Assembly: GCA_963724285.1 (NCBI GenBank)
Contig: CAVRUD010000012.1
Location: 236,864-300,863 of the forward strand
Source of the DNA: CAVRUD01 sp963724285
GTDB taxonomy: Bacteria; Chloroflexota; Chloroflexia; Thermomicrobiales; UBA6265
Direction of reading: 5' to 3'
Length of the DNA stretch: 64,000 nucleotides
This document shows positions 1 through 10,002 of this stretch, in pieces (the first letter of the stretch is position 1; each line of letters begins with the position of its first letter). The notes below the pieces were generated by a model. The model was not told where the DNA came from, did no database searches, and saw only the letters and a list, made by a program, of their open reading frames with translations. Both the position numbers and the translations under genes were made by a program.

Positions 1-1606
1 AGGTCGCCAACGACGCCGCCGTCGCCGTCAACCAGGGCGGCAAGCGCAAGGGCGCCGTCTGCGCCTACCTCGAGACTCTGGCACCTCGACATCGACGAGT
101 TCCTCGACCTTCGCAAGAACACCGGCGACGAACGCCGCCGCACCCACGACATGAACACCGCTGTCTGGGTGCCCGACCTCTTCATGCGGCGCCTGACGGA
201 AGACGGCGTCTGGACGCTCTTCTCCCCGGACGATGTCCCCGACCTGCACGACCTCTCCGGCCGGGCCTTCGCGGCCCGCTACGCCGAATACGAGGACCAG
301 GTCTCCAGGGGGAAGATCCCGCTGGCGCGGCAGGTCCGCGCCGCCGATCTCTGGCGCAAGATCCTGACCTCCCTGTTCGAGACTGGTCATCCCTGGATCA
401 CCTTCAAGGACCCCGCCAACGTCCGCAGCCCGCAGGACCACGATCGGCGTCGTCCACAGCTCCAACCTGTGCACCGAGATTCTGCTCAACACCTCGGCCG
501 ACGAGATCGCGGTCTGCAACCTCGGCTCGGTCAACCTCGTCGCCCATATCCGGGACGGGGCGCTTGACGAGGAGACGCTTGGGGCCACCGTCCGGGTGGC
601 GATGCGGATGCTCGACAACGTGATCGACATCAACTACTACCCGATTCCCGAGGCCCGGGCCGCCAACGAGCGCCACCGCCCGGTCGGGCTCGGGTTGATG
701 GGATTCCAGGACGCCCTGTCGATGCTGGGCCTCTCCTATGCCTCGGAGGAGGCGGTCGAGTTTGCCGACCGCTCGATGGAGGCCATCGCCTACCACGCCA
801 TCCTGGCCTCGACCGGGCTGGCGGCGGAGCGCGGCGCCTACCAGACCTTCCCCGGCTCGAAATGGGACCGTGGCTTGCTGCCGCTCGACACCATCGCCTT
901 GCTGGCCGAGGAGCGCGGCGAAGCGATCGAGGTCGACCTGGGGCCGCGCTTGGATTGGACGCCTGTCCGCGAGGCAGTCAGGGCCCACGGCATGCGCAAC
1001 TCCAACTGCCTGGCGATCGCTCCGACGGCGACCATCGCCAACATCGCCGGGGTCTCCCAGTCGATCGAGCCGCTCTACTCGAACATCTTCGTCAAGAGCA
1101 ACCTCTCCGGCGAGTTCACGGTCGTCAACGAGGCGCTGGTCCGGGATCTCGTCGCCCTCGACCTGTGGGACGCCGATCTGCGAGACGAGTTGAAGTACTG
1201 GGATGGATCGATCCAGGCGATCGACCGCATCCCGGAAGGGATCAAGGAGCGCTATCCAACCGCCTTCGAGATCGACCCTTCCTGGCTGATCGCCTGCGCC
1301 GCCCGCCGCCAGAAGTGGATCGACATGGGTCAGTCGCTCAACCTGTACATCGCCGCGTCGAGCGGCAAGCAGCTCAACGACATGTACTGCCTGGCCTGGC
1401 GCTCCGGCCTCAAAACCACCTACTACCTCCGCTCCCGCGCGGCGACTCAGGCCGAGAAGAGCACGATCGATATCAACCGGTGGGGTATCCAGCCGCGCTG
1501 GATGCAGTCCCGCAGCGCATCGGCCCAGATCCAGATCAACCGCGTTGATGCTGTCCAGGAGGAAGAGAACGACGGGCCCGATTTTGGCTGCGAGGCGTGC
1601 CAGTAG
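1..1606 (+). CDS. nrdA: Ribonucleoside-diphosphate reductase, large (alpha) subunit, 5'-truncated, two frame breaks
   Basis: This is the catalytic subunit of class I ribonucleotide reductase, which makes deoxyribonucleotides. The gene runs off the left edge and is read in three frames. Frame 3 carries GGKRKGAVCAYLET, then an extra base near 77 moves it to frame 1 (LDIDEFLDLRKNTGDE), and a second extra base near 441 moves it to frame 2 (GVVHSSNLCTEILLNTS). SSNLC holds one of the active-site cysteines and NSNCLAIAPTATIANIAG is the typical substrate-site segment. The protein ends in CEACQ, the usual C-terminal redox cysteine pair. nrdB follows after 264 bp, so the two probably form one unit interrupted by a repeat. 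Family assignment is certain. The breaks look like single-base insertions in otherwise perfectly conserved sequence, so sequencing error is more likely than a dead gene. Confidence 0.93.
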
Positions 1607-1678
1607 GTACGGTGGTCGCTGGGCCGTCGTGATCGTCGTCTACACGCGCCGGTCGAGGCAGCCACCCCGGTTCATCTG

Positions 1679-1798
1679 GTAGGGGCGGACCGATGTGTCC
1701 GCCCGGCTACCGACCAACGAATTCCGCGTTGGGAACGCCGTTCCCCACCCTGTGCCGCTGGGGTTTGTGGCCGGGCGGACACATCGGTCCGCCCCTAC
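1679..1798. repeat. GTAGGGGC-type palindromic element
   Basis: Perfect 28-bp inverted arms lie at 1679-1706 and 1771-1798, around a 64-bp interior. Each arm is itself largely palindromic: GTAGGGGCGGACC, then GATGTG, then TCCGCCC. The element fills most of the nrdA-nrdB spacer (1607-1870). A close copy is at 15855-16052, and relatives with other cores are at 2985, 9690, 35377 and 39056. It resembles REPIN or MITE-like repeats. No transposase is in the window. Confidence 0.85.
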
Positions 1799-1870
1799 GA
1801 ATCGTTCCTGATTGGCCGATCTCGCCCGGCCAGTCATTGTCGAATTGAAAGTTATGGAGGTCTGATCGAA

Positions 1871-2925
<1,055 letters not shown>

Positions 2926-2984
2926 GAGATCGGGAACGGTGGCCACCGATCTGCGGGCCAAACAATTGGATACGCCGTCGGCCT

Positions 2985-3156
2985 GTAGGGGCGCATGGCA
3001 TGCGCCCAGCGGCCAACCGCAATGTGAGGCGTTGGCCGATCTGGAACGCCTTGTACGCCTGGCACGCCCGACACGCCCGATTTGCCATTACCGCACCAGC
3101 GTTCCCAATTCGCACGCCCAGGCCCGGGAACCAGGGCGCATGCCATGCGCCCCTAC
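2985..3156. repeat. GTAGGGGC-type palindromic element (GCGCATGGCATGCGCCC core)
   Basis: Perfect 23-bp inverted arms lie at 2985-3007 and 3134-3156. Each begins or ends with GTAGGGGC and contains the self-complementary core GGCGCATGGCATGCGCC (one mismatch in the centre). It occupies the nrdB-metE gap (2926-3212) and belongs to the same superfamily as 1679-1798, with a different core. I saw no riboswitch-like structure in the rest of the gap. Confidence 0.85.
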
Positions 3157-3212
3157 ATGATTCCGAGACGGATCCAACGCCCTATCGATCCACAACATCG
3201 AAGGAGCACACC

Positions 3213-5504
3213 ATGACCCTGGCAACCATCCCCGGCTATCCCCGCATCGGCAAGAAGCGCGAACTCAAACGCTCCCTCGAAGGCTATTGGGCGGGCAAAA
3301 TCGTCGCAAGAGGATCTGGAGCAGGCCGCACGCGAGATCCGGCAGGCGAACTGGGATCCAGCGCGCCGCCGGCATCGACGTCGCCCGTCAACGATTTCTC
3401 GTTCTATGATCAGGTCCTCGACACCGCCGCCCTCGTCGGCGCGGTGCCGGAGCGCTACGGCTGGTCGGGCGAGAAGGTCGACCTCGACACCTACTTCGCC
3501 ATGGCCCGCGGCCGCGCCGGGTCGGACGGCGTCCGTGCGCTCGATATGACCAAGTGGTTCGACACGAACTACCATTATCTCGTCCCCGAACTCACCCAGG
3601 ACCAGCAGTTCCGGCTGGCATCGGATCAGCCCTTCGCCGCCTTGCGGGAGGCGCGGGATCGCAACGCTGGCGCGACCGTCAAGGTCACGTTGCTCGGTCC
3701 GGTCTCGTTCCTGCTCCTGTCGCAGGCGGACGGCGACTTCTCCACCCTCGGCCTGCTCGACCGGCTTGTGCCGGTCTACGCCGAGGTCGTCTCTCGGCTG
3801 GCGGACCAGGGGGCCGCCTGGATTCAGTTCGACGAGTCGTGCTTCGTCCAGGACCGATCGGAGGACGAGCTCAGCGCCCTGGGGCGGGCATACTCGGCCC
3901 TGGCCGAGGTCAAGGGCGCCGCCAAGCTCGTGGTCTCAACCGCCTACGGGCACGTCGGCGAGTCTTACCAGACGCTCGCCGGTCTTCCGGTCGATGCGAT
4001 TGGGCTGGACCTCGTCCGCGGCGCCGCCAACCTCGACCTGATTTCCCGCCACGGCTTCCCGACCGACAAGACCTTGATCGCCGGGGTGATCGACGGCCGC
4101 AACGTCTGGGCCGACGACCTCGACGCGTCGTGGGCGATCCTGGAATCGCTCACCACGTCCGTTCCGGCCGACCGCCTGCACGTCTCGTCCTCGTGTTCAC
4201 TCCTCCACGTCCCGCTCGACGTGCGGATGGAAGACCAACTCGATCCGGAGATCGCCTCCTGGTTGGCCTTCGCCGAGCAGAAGCTGGACGAGATCGTCAC
4301 GCTGACCAGGGCTCTGGATGGTAAGGACGCGGACGTTGCCGATGCATTTGCGCGGGCGCGGGAGGTGCGTGCCCGCGCCGCCGCCTCGCCGGTCCGGCGC
4401 AACGCGGCGGTGCGCGATCGACTGGCCGCTCTGCCGTCCGACGCTGACCGGCGGGCGAAGCCGTTCGACCAACGGGCGTCGATCCAGGCCGAGCGCCTTC
4501 ACCTCCCGCCGCTGCCGACGACGACCATCGGCTCCTTTCCGCAGACCGGCACTGTTCGCGCTGCCCGGCGCCGCTTCGAGAAGGGCGAGATCAGTTCCTG
4601 GGAGTACGAGGGCTTCCTGGAGGCCCAGATCCGGGAGACGGTCGCCGAGCAGGAGGCGCTGGGCCTCGACGTTCTGGTCCACGGCGAGCCGGAACGCAAC
4701 GACATGGTCCAGTACTTCGGCGAGCAGTTGGATGGGTTCGCCTTTACCCGCCACGGCTGGGTGCAAAGCTTCGGCTCGCGCTACGTTCGCCCGCCGATGA
4801 TCGTCGGGGATGTCGCCCGGACCGCCCCGATGACCGTGCGCTGGGCGACCTTTGCCCAGAGCCTTTCCGATCGGCCGGTGAAAGGGATGCTGACCGGACC
4901 GGTGACGATCCTCAACTGGTCGTTCGTCCGCGACGACCAACCCCGGTCCGTCACCTGTGCCCAAATCGCCCTCGCGATCCGGGACGAGGTCGCCGATCTC
5001 GACGCCGCCGGCATCGCCGCGATCCAGATCGACGAGCCGGCCCTGCGAGAGGGACTGCCGCTGCGGCATGCCGAGTGGGATGCCTACCTCGACTGGGCGG
5101 TCCGCTGCTTCCGCCTGGCGGCGGCCGGGGCGCGACCGGAGACCCAGATCCATACCCACATGTGCTACAGCGCCTTCGGGGACGTGATCGACGCGATCTC
5201 CGCCCTCGACGCCGACGTGATCTCGATCGAGAACGCCCGCTCCGACCTGGCCCTGCTGGGCGTCTTCCGCGACCACGGCTACGATAAGGGCGTCGGTCCC
5301 GGCGTCTACGACATCCACTCGCCCCGGGTGCCGCCGGTCGACGAATTCGTCGCCAACCTGCGCGCCACCCTGACCGTCCTCGCCCCCGATCAGGTCTGGG
5401 TCAACCCCGACTGCGGCCTCAAGACCCGCACCCCGGCCGAAGCCCACGCCGCCCTCGCCAACATGGTCGCCGCCGCCCAAACCCTGCGGGCCGAGATCGC
5501 GTAG
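3213..5504 (+). CDS. metE: Cobalamin-independent methionine synthase (5-methyltetrahydropteroyltriglutamate-homocysteine methyltransferase)
   Basis: The enzyme transfers methyl from 5-methyltetrahydrofolate polyglutamate to homocysteine, the last step of methionine synthesis, in the cytoplasm. ATG 3213 is preceded by AAGGAG at 3201-3206. The start MTLATIPGYPRIGKKRELK is typical. Zinc ligands are present in IHTHMC near 5151-5165 and in NPDCGL near 5404-5420. Length is 763 residues, normal for MetE. The oddity is residues about 30-60: the reading frame stays open but gives nonsense, while conserved sequence (SQEDLEQAAREIRQANWD, then QRAAGID) runs in the other frames between about 3302 and 3390. 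Three small indels there cancel out. If the sequence is right, this N-terminal segment is damaged. Sequencing error is more likely. Confidence 0.95.
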   Translation: MTLATIPGYPRIGKKRELKRSLEGYWAGKIVARGSGAGRTRDPAGELGSSAPPASTSPVNDFSFYDQVLDTAALVGAVPERYGWSGEKVDLDTYFAMARGRAGSDGVRALDMTKWFDTNYHYLVPELTQDQQFRLASDQPFAALREARDRNAGATVKVTLLGPVSFLLLSQADGDFSTLGLLDRLVPVYAEVVSRLADQGAAWIQFDESCFVQDRSEDELSALGRAYSALAEVKGAAKLVVSTAYGHVGESYQTLAGLPVDAIGLDLVRGAANLDLISRHGFPTDKTLIAGVIDGRNVWADDLDASWAILESLTTSVPADRLHVSSSCSLLHVPLDVRMEDQLDPEIASWLAFAEQKLDEIVTLTRALDGKDADVADAFARAREVRARAAASPVRRNAAVRDRLAALPSDADRRAKPFDQRASIQAERLHLPPLPTTTIGSFPQTGTVRAARRRFEKGEISSWEYEGFLEAQIRETVAEQEALGLDVLVHGEPERNDMVQYFGEQLDGFAFTRHGWVQSFGSRYVRPPMIVGDVARTAPMTVRWATFAQSLSDRPVKGMLTGPVTILNWSFVRDDQPRSVTCAQIALAIRDEVADLDAAGIAAIQIDEPALREGLPLRHAEWDAYLDWAVRCFRLAAAGARPETQIHTHMCYSAFGDVIDAISALDADVISIENARSDLALLGVFRDHGYDKGVGPGVYDIHSPRVPPVDEFVANLRATLTVLAPDQVWVNPDCGLKTRTPAEAHAALANMVAAAQTLRAEIA

Positions 5505-5526
5505 ACGCGCCCGCTCCCGGCTCCCG

Positions 5527-5581
5527 GCGGTTGCCGGCGCCTCCGCTAGGCAGTCTGCCTAACGGAGGCGCCGGCAACCGC
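5527..5581. terminator. Near-perfect 27-bp-arm hairpin after metE
   Basis: The arms at 5527-5553 and 5555-5581 are complementary with one mismatch and a one-base loop. The element starts 22 bp after the metE stop. It has no T-run, so it could end metE transcription as a rho-independent-like structure or simply be another palindromic repeat. Confidence 0.55.
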
Positions 5582-5690
5582 TGTCCCGAATAGGCAATCG
5601 TACGGGCGCGGGGCGCTCCGCCGCGTCATAGCCTCTCCTCATCGGCAGTGCCGTACGGATGGCCGGACCGAACGACGAGAGGAGACCGAG

Positions 5691-6137
5691 ATGACAGCGG
5701 CAACAATGTTCGCGGATCGAGACTACCGGTTCGGACTGGCGGCGCTGCGGTTCGCCGCCGCGGCGCTCTTTGCCGTGCTCGTGTTGGGCGCGACGATGGG
5801 CACGGCGGGCGCAATGGTGACGGTCACCGTGTCCCAGAGCGAGTACGTCAAAATCTGCAAGAGTACCGGCGGGACCGTCGGCCAGTTACCTGATTACCCT
5901 CACGTCGTTATTTGCAGGTATCCCAACGGAGACTACAGCGTCTGCGAATTCGTCACCATGTCGTGCGAGGACTATTATTCGTTCACGCCTACTCGCCCGT
6001 CCGCCACGCACGATGTCGTGGGCGGCGGTGTCGTCCTGGACGCCGGCGAGACGTCAGGTGAACCGACGCCCACCACGACAACGAGGGCGACGACGAATTC
6101 CGGGGCGGTCCTCGTCCGCGACGACGACACGCCCTAG
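5691..6137 (+). CDS. Small secreted cysteine-containing protein of unknown function
   Basis: A 148-residue protein with ATG 5691 after GAGGAGACCGAG. Residues about 18-40 (LAALRFAAAALFAVLVLG and following) form a signal peptide or anchor ending in GTAGAM. The mature part has four cysteines (in ICKS, VICRY, SVCEF and MSCED), which could form two disulfides, then a Thr/Pro-rich low-complexity tail. I do not recognise the family. Its stop codon overlaps that of the convergent ispH gene within one CTAG. Confidence 0.7.
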   Translation: MTAATMFADRDYRFGLAALRFAAAALFAVLVLGATMGTAGAMVTVTVSQSEYVKICKSTGGTVGQLPDYPHVVICRYPNGDYSVCEFVTMSCEDYYSFTPTRPSATHDVVGGGVVLDAGETSGEPTPTTTTRATTNSGAVLVRDDDTP

Positions 6138-7156
6138 TACGCCGGCACGTACTCCGCGTCTACCGGCCGAATCCCGCCCTCCGGCGCGGCGAATCCCCGC
6201 GCCGCCAGGGCGTCGACGACCTCCTGGATGACATCGTCCGGGGTCGAGGCCCCGGCGGTGATCCCGACAATGCTGGCGGACTCCAGCCACTCGGCCTCGA
6301 TGTCTTCCGGCCGCTCGATGTGGAAGGAGCGGACACCCATCTTGTTGCCGACCTCGGCCAGCCGGGCCGTGTTGGAGCTCTTCATGCCGCCGATCGCCAG
6401 GATCAGGTCGCAATCGTCTTCTTCGATCAGGCGCTTGAGGGCGTTCTGGCGCTCGCTGGTTGGCTCGCATATCGTGTTGCAGAGGCGGAACTCCCCCCCC
6501 TCCGGCACGACCAGATCTTGGAGTGCGCGGGCAAAGGCCATCAGCTCGTCGACGTTCTTCGTCGTCTGGCTGACCAGAGCGACCTTGCGCGGCGGCGGCA
6601 CCTTGCCGTCGCCGCGCTCGCCGCGCCGGGAATTCCAGGGCAGGTCGGCCATCTTTTTGGCCGCCAGGGCCTTGCTGGTGCCCGACCAGGCGATCACGCT
6701 CTTGACCTCAGGGTGGTAGGCATCGCCGTAAACCACCAGGAAATAGCCCTGGCGGACCAGCTTCTGGGCCAGGCGCTGGACCTTGATCACCAGCGGGCAG
6801 GTGGTGTCGACCAATTCCACGTTCGCCGCCGCTGCCTGCTCCGCCAAATGCGGACCCATGCCGTGCGCGGTGATCGCCACCCGGGCGAAGCCGCGATCGA
6901 CGGCTTCCGCGACGGACCCGGCCCCTTCGACACCGCGTAGGCGCAAGCGCTGCACGACCTGCGGGTTATGGATCACGTCGCCGATCGGGGCGATCGGGGA
7001 GGCGGTGCTGGAGGCATCCTCGATGATATCGAGCGCCCGCCGGACGCCCCAGCAGAAGCCAAGCTCGCGCGCGACGACGACCCGGCGCTCGCCAGCGGAT
7101 GGAGCCGGAATGGTGGCGAGTGCTTGGGCGGGGACGGGAGCGGTGGCCGTAGCCAT
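6134..7156 (-). CDS. ispH: 4-hydroxy-3-methylbut-2-enyl diphosphate reductase (LytB)
   Basis: IspH performs the last step of the MEP isoprenoid pathway, making IPP and DMAPP with an oxygen-sensitive iron-sulfur cluster. The three cluster cysteines appear in ELGFCWGVRRAL, VDTTCPLV and NTICEPTSERQ. IGGMKSSNT near the C-terminus is also family-typical. I chose ATG 7156 because AGGAG lies 8 bp upstream on the minus strand; a longer frame to 7231 lacks a ribosome site. Length is 340 residues. It is convergent with the secreted-protein gene, and the two stop codons share bases. Confidence 0.95.
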   Translation of the reverse strand: MATATAPVPAQALATIPAPSAGERRVVVARELGFCWGVRRALDIIEDASSTASPIAPIGDVIHNPQVVQRLRLRGVEGAGSVAEAVDRGFARVAITAHGMGPHLAEQAAAANVELVDTTCPLVIKVQRLAQKLVRQGYFLVVYGDAYHPEVKSVIAWSGTSKALAAKKMADLPWNSRRGERGDGKVPPPRKVALVSQTTKNVDELMAFARALQDLVVPEGGEFRLCNTICEPTSERQNALKRLIEEDDCDLILAIGGMKSSNTARLAEVGNKMGVRSFHIERPEDIEAEWLESASIVGITAGASTPDDVIQEVVDALAARGFAAPEGGIRPVDAEYVPAY

Positions 7157-7443
7157 GTAGTGAACTCCTGTATCGCGGCGAATGCCGGGCCGGCAGGCGT
7201 ATTCCCGCCGCAGCCCACGCGCCGTGGTCAATCACGAAGTATACCCGCCTACCCCTTCCCGGATGGTAGCGCGATGCCTGGAAGGGCCATCGATACATTG
7301 CGAACGTCGGTATCTGTCGCGAATCGCCATTTCATCCGGAATGGTTCCCTGAAGCACATGATGATCTGTCATCTCCAGTTGCCCGGAATCGGCGTGCACG
7401 GATGTTGAGGGAGCGTCATATGGTCGCCGTAGCGTTGATGGAC

Positions 7444-7461
7444 GGTACTACAAGTGGTACC
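7444..7461. promoter_or_regulatory. Inverted repeat upstream of hicA, possible HicB operator
   Basis: GGTACTAC-AA-GTGGTACC has 8-bp arms with one mismatch, 14 bp before the hicA start. HicB antitoxins with a C-terminal ribbon-helix-helix domain usually repress their own operon through such sites. The rest of 7157-7475 holds no gene that I can see. Confidence 0.45.
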
Positions 7462-7475
7462 ATGGGTGGGCACGG

Positions 7476-7712
7476 ATGACCCAGCTTGAACGGCTGATCG
7501 AGAAGATCCGAGCACGGCCACCGAAGGCGCGCTTTTCCGATGTGCAGGTTCTGCTGGAGGCGTACGACTGGACGCTGAACCGGGAGCGCGGCAGCCACGT
7601 TATCTTCACCAAGACCGGAGAACGGTCGATCGTGCTTGCCAAAGAACATGGACGATGGGTGAAACGGATCTATCTCGATCGCATCTGTGCGCGGCTCGGA
7701 TTGGATGAGTAA
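7476..7712 (+). CDS. hicA: HicA-family mRNA interferase toxin
   Basis: A 78-residue protein of the HicA double-stranded-RNA-binding-like fold. The conserved GSHVIF segment (residues about 39-44) carries the catalytic histidine, and the following KTGERSIVLAKEHGR fits the family. HicA toxins cleave mRNA and are neutralised by the partner HicB. The last codons of hicA overlap the proposed ATG of hicB (ATGAGTAA), so the pair is translationally coupled. Confidence 0.85.
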   Translation: MTQLERLIEKIRARPPKARFSDVQVLLEAYDWTLNRERGSHVIFTKTGERSIVLAKEHGRWVKRIYLDRICARLGLDE

Positions 7713-8199
7713 CATGGCCGATACGCTACGCCGCCCTCTCGCTGACTACCTGGCAATGGAGTACCCGTTCCGGGTCATCGCTGATCCCGACGGTGGCTAT
7801 GTCATCGACTACCCCGACTTGCCCGGCTGCATGACGCAAATCGAACACCTGGACCAGGTTGGGTCGATGGCGACAGAAATCCGGGAGTTGTGGATCGAAA
7901 CCGAGTACGACCTTGGCCACGACATCCCGCTCCCCACCTACCCAGAGGAGTACAGTGGCAAGTTCAATCTTCGATTGCCGCGATCGTTGCACCGGCATCT
8001 GGCAGAGGCAGCCGAGGCAGACGGCGTCAGCCTCAACCAGTACGTGGTCATGCTTCTGACGCGCGGGTTGACCGCCGCCAATCTGGCGCGGGCGAATCCG
8101 CGATTGGGCAACGCATTGGGTGAACACGAGGAGCGCGAGGCAACCCAGCGCGACGTGTCCATGGTCGCTACCACTGCGGCGAGAGGCGCGCGGCCTTAG
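7705..8199 (+). CDS. hicB: HicB-family antitoxin
   Basis: A 164-residue protein. Its N-terminal half has the degenerate RNase-H-like HicB fold (YPFRVIADPDGGYVIDYPDL, then GCMTQ). The C-terminal half is a ribbon-helix-helix DNA-binding region (NLRLPRSLHRHLAEAAEADG, then VSLNQYV). I place the start at ATG 7705, overlapping the hicA stop; ATG 7714 is an alternative. The long C-terminal tail after about residue 125 is not obviously structured. It neutralises HicA and probably autoregulates through the 7444 site. Confidence 0.85.
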   Translation: MSNMADTLRRPLADYLAMEYPFRVIADPDGGYVIDYPDLPGCMTQIEHLDQVGSMATEIRELWIETEYDLGHDIPLPTYPEEYSGKFNLRLPRSLHRHLAEAAEADGVSLNQYVVMLLTRGLTAANLARANPRLGNALGEHEEREATQRDVSMVATTAARGARP

Positions 8200-8240
8200 A
8201 GCGCCTATCACAACCGTCGGGCGCCGCGCCGTTCGGCCCG

Positions 8241-8290
8241 GTCCCGGAGGGACGTCGTCGGTTCAGCGCCAGGTTTCAACCTGGCGTCCG
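8241..8290. repeat. GTCCCGGAGGGAC / CCAGGTTTCAACCTGG repeat
   Basis: Two short palindromes in a row: GTCCCGGAGGGAC and CCAGGTTTCAACCTGG (perfect), separated by a GGTTCAGCG-type linker. The same composite is at 17139-17189 and 25512-25561, always in a spacer. It sits between convergent genes here, so it might also work as a terminator. Confidence 0.75.
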
Positions 8291-8310
8291 CTTAGGCCCA
8301 CAAACCTCCA

Positions 8311-9510
8311 TCAATCGACCACGCACTCCCCACCCTCCGCCACCACCTTCCCGCCCTTGATCACCATCCGGTCCTTCGGCTGCTCGATGACGGCTTCGAC
8401 GTGGATTTCGCCAGGGACCAGGACGAGGTCGGCGGAGCATCCGGGCGTCAGGCCGTACGTCTGGGCGCCGATCACCTGGGCTCCGCCATACGTGGCGATG
8501 TCGAGCACGGCTTCGATCTCATCGTCGCGGCGCAGGTTGTTGCGGTAGGCGATCAGGTAGGTGCGCAGGAGCATGTCCGGCATGTTGAGCGGGCCCCAGG
8601 CGTCGCGGATGCCGTCGTTGCCCGTGCACATGCGGACGCCCGCCCGGCGCAGCTTCATCACCTCCGGGACAGGGCGAAGACCGCTCGGCCCGTGACTCAT
8701 GATGGCGATATCGTTTTCGAGAAGCAGATCGATCAAGCGATCGAGGTAGCCGGGATCGACCCCGCCTAGGCAGAGCGCGTGGCTGATGACCACCCGCCCT
8801 TGCCAACCCAATACTTTCGTCCGCTCGGCGATCAGTTCCAGCGAGAACGCGCCGAGGTCGCCCGGCTCGTGCAGGTGGATATCGATGTCGACGTCGTGCT
8901 TCTCGGCCAGGGCGAAGATCGTGTCCAGGTGTCCCGTCGGGTCACGATCGATGGTGCAGGGGTCGAGGCCGCCGACGACCTCCGCCCCGGAGCGAAGGGC
9001 TTCTTCCATGAGTTCGACGGTTCCAGGCCGGACGAGCATGCCGCTCTGGGGGAAGGCGACGATCTGGATATCGAGGGCGTCGCGCAGGTCCTCGCGGGTG
9101 CGGAGCACGCCCTCGAAGCCGCTCAGGCCGATATCGGTGTCGATGTCGACGAAGGTGCGGACGTGGGTCGTGCCGGCGGCGATCATCCGGCGGGCGATCC
9201 GCCCCGACTGAACATGGGAATCTATCCCGCGCTCGCGCCGCAGCGCCCGTTCGTTGTCGATCTTGTCGAGCAGGGTCGGGCCGACCTCGTTCCGGTACCA
9301 GCCGAGGCCGATGAGGGTCTTGTCGATGTGGGCGTGGGCATCGACGAATCCGGGGAAGATCAACCGGCCCGCGCCGTCGATCGTGGTCGCGTCTCCGGCC
9401 GGCAGGTTCGACCCTATCTCGACAATCCGTCCATCCTGGATACGGATGTCAGTCAGGCTGCCGTCGAGCGGACGGACATTGCGGATCAGGAGCGGGGCGG
9501 TACGTGGCAC
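8311..9510 (-). CDS. Amidohydrolase-superfamily deaminase (cytosine deaminase/AtzC-like)
   Basis: A metal-dependent hydrolase of the amidohydrolase superfamily. The HxH metal site is in DAHAHID. Later ligand motifs are HLHEPGD, ISHALCL and the Asp in CTGNDGIRDAWGP. The overall order matches cytosine deaminase or N-isopropylammelide hydrolase-like enzymes, acting on a cyclic amide or amine such as a pyrimidine or triazine. I chose GTG 9510 because GGAGG precedes it by 7 bp on the minus strand; the longer frame to 9597 has no ribosome site. Length is 399 residues. It stands alone, so the exact substrate cannot be told from context. Confidence 0.82.
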   Translation of the reverse strand: MPRTAPLLIRNVRPLDGSLTDIRIQDGRIVEIGSNLPAGDATTIDGAGRLIFPGFVDAHAHIDKTLIGLGWYRNEVGPTLLDKIDNERALRRERGIDSHVQSGRIARRMIAAGTTHVRTFVDIDTDIGLSGFEGVLRTREDLRDALDIQIVAFPQSGMLVRPGTVELMEEALRSGAEVVGGLDPCTIDRDPTGHLDTIFALAEKHDVDIDIHLHEPGDLGAFSLELIAERTKVLGWQGRVVISHALCLGGVDPGYLDRLIDLLLENDIAIMSHGPSGLRPVPEVMKLRRAGVRMCTGNDGIRDAWGPLNMPDMLLRTYLIAYRNNLRRDDEIEAVLDIATYGGAQVIGAQTYGLTPGCSADLVLVPGEIHVEAVIEQPKDRMVIKGGKVVAEGGECVVD

Positions 9511-9689
9511 GGCAGTGTCCTCCGGTCGGGGTGTCCGCGATATCGGGGAGACATCGCGCGCGGCGGTGCTACTGGGCATGCTGGGCTGCTGGCGCACATG
9601 AACCTTCGCACGATTATCCAGCAGGTGCCGGCTTCCAGTGACATGGTTTAGTGGTTCGTCACGCCTGATCTAGCGCAGGTACCGCTACG

Positions 9690-9771
9690 GTAGGGGCAGG
9701 GCTTGCCCTGCCCGGTCGCCGACCGGGATGCTCCGAGTCGGCAACAGGGCACCGCAAGCGGATGCCCCTAC
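9690..9771. repeat. GTAGGGGC-type palindromic element (CAGGGCTTGCCCTG core)
   Basis: The left end is GTAGGGGCAGGGCTTGCCC and continues as a palindrome. The right end (about 9747-9771) reads back to GCCCCTAC imperfectly. It is a third core variant of the family at 1679 and 2985. The rest of the 9511-10002 spacer shows no gene. Confidence 0.7.
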
Positions 9772-10002
9772 AGCGACGTCCGACTCACGAATCAGGATTG
9801 ACGGCCTACTCGTGCTGGTTTCCGTCATGCAAAGAGGAGGGGCCGCGGCTCCTGACAGGCAGTCTTCACGGGCCTATCGCACACGTGTCACGCACCGAGC
9901 TACTTGCCCACTTGACCGGTTTAGCCTATTCTTGACTAACTACTCAGCTATCGGCGTCCGGCCCTGAATTCCCGGTGCCGCCGCCGTCTGGAGCCACCCT
10001 CT

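Noticed and set aside
2926..3212. Possible SAM or cobalamin riboswitch before metE
   Set aside because: The paired structure there is explained by the GTAGGGGC repeat, which occurs before and after unrelated genes. No riboswitch core was recognised.
4197..5480. Long open frame (427 residues) on the minus strand inside metE
   Set aside because: It is a shadow of the well-supported metE gene; its composition is low-complexity and typical of antisense frames in high-GC DNA.
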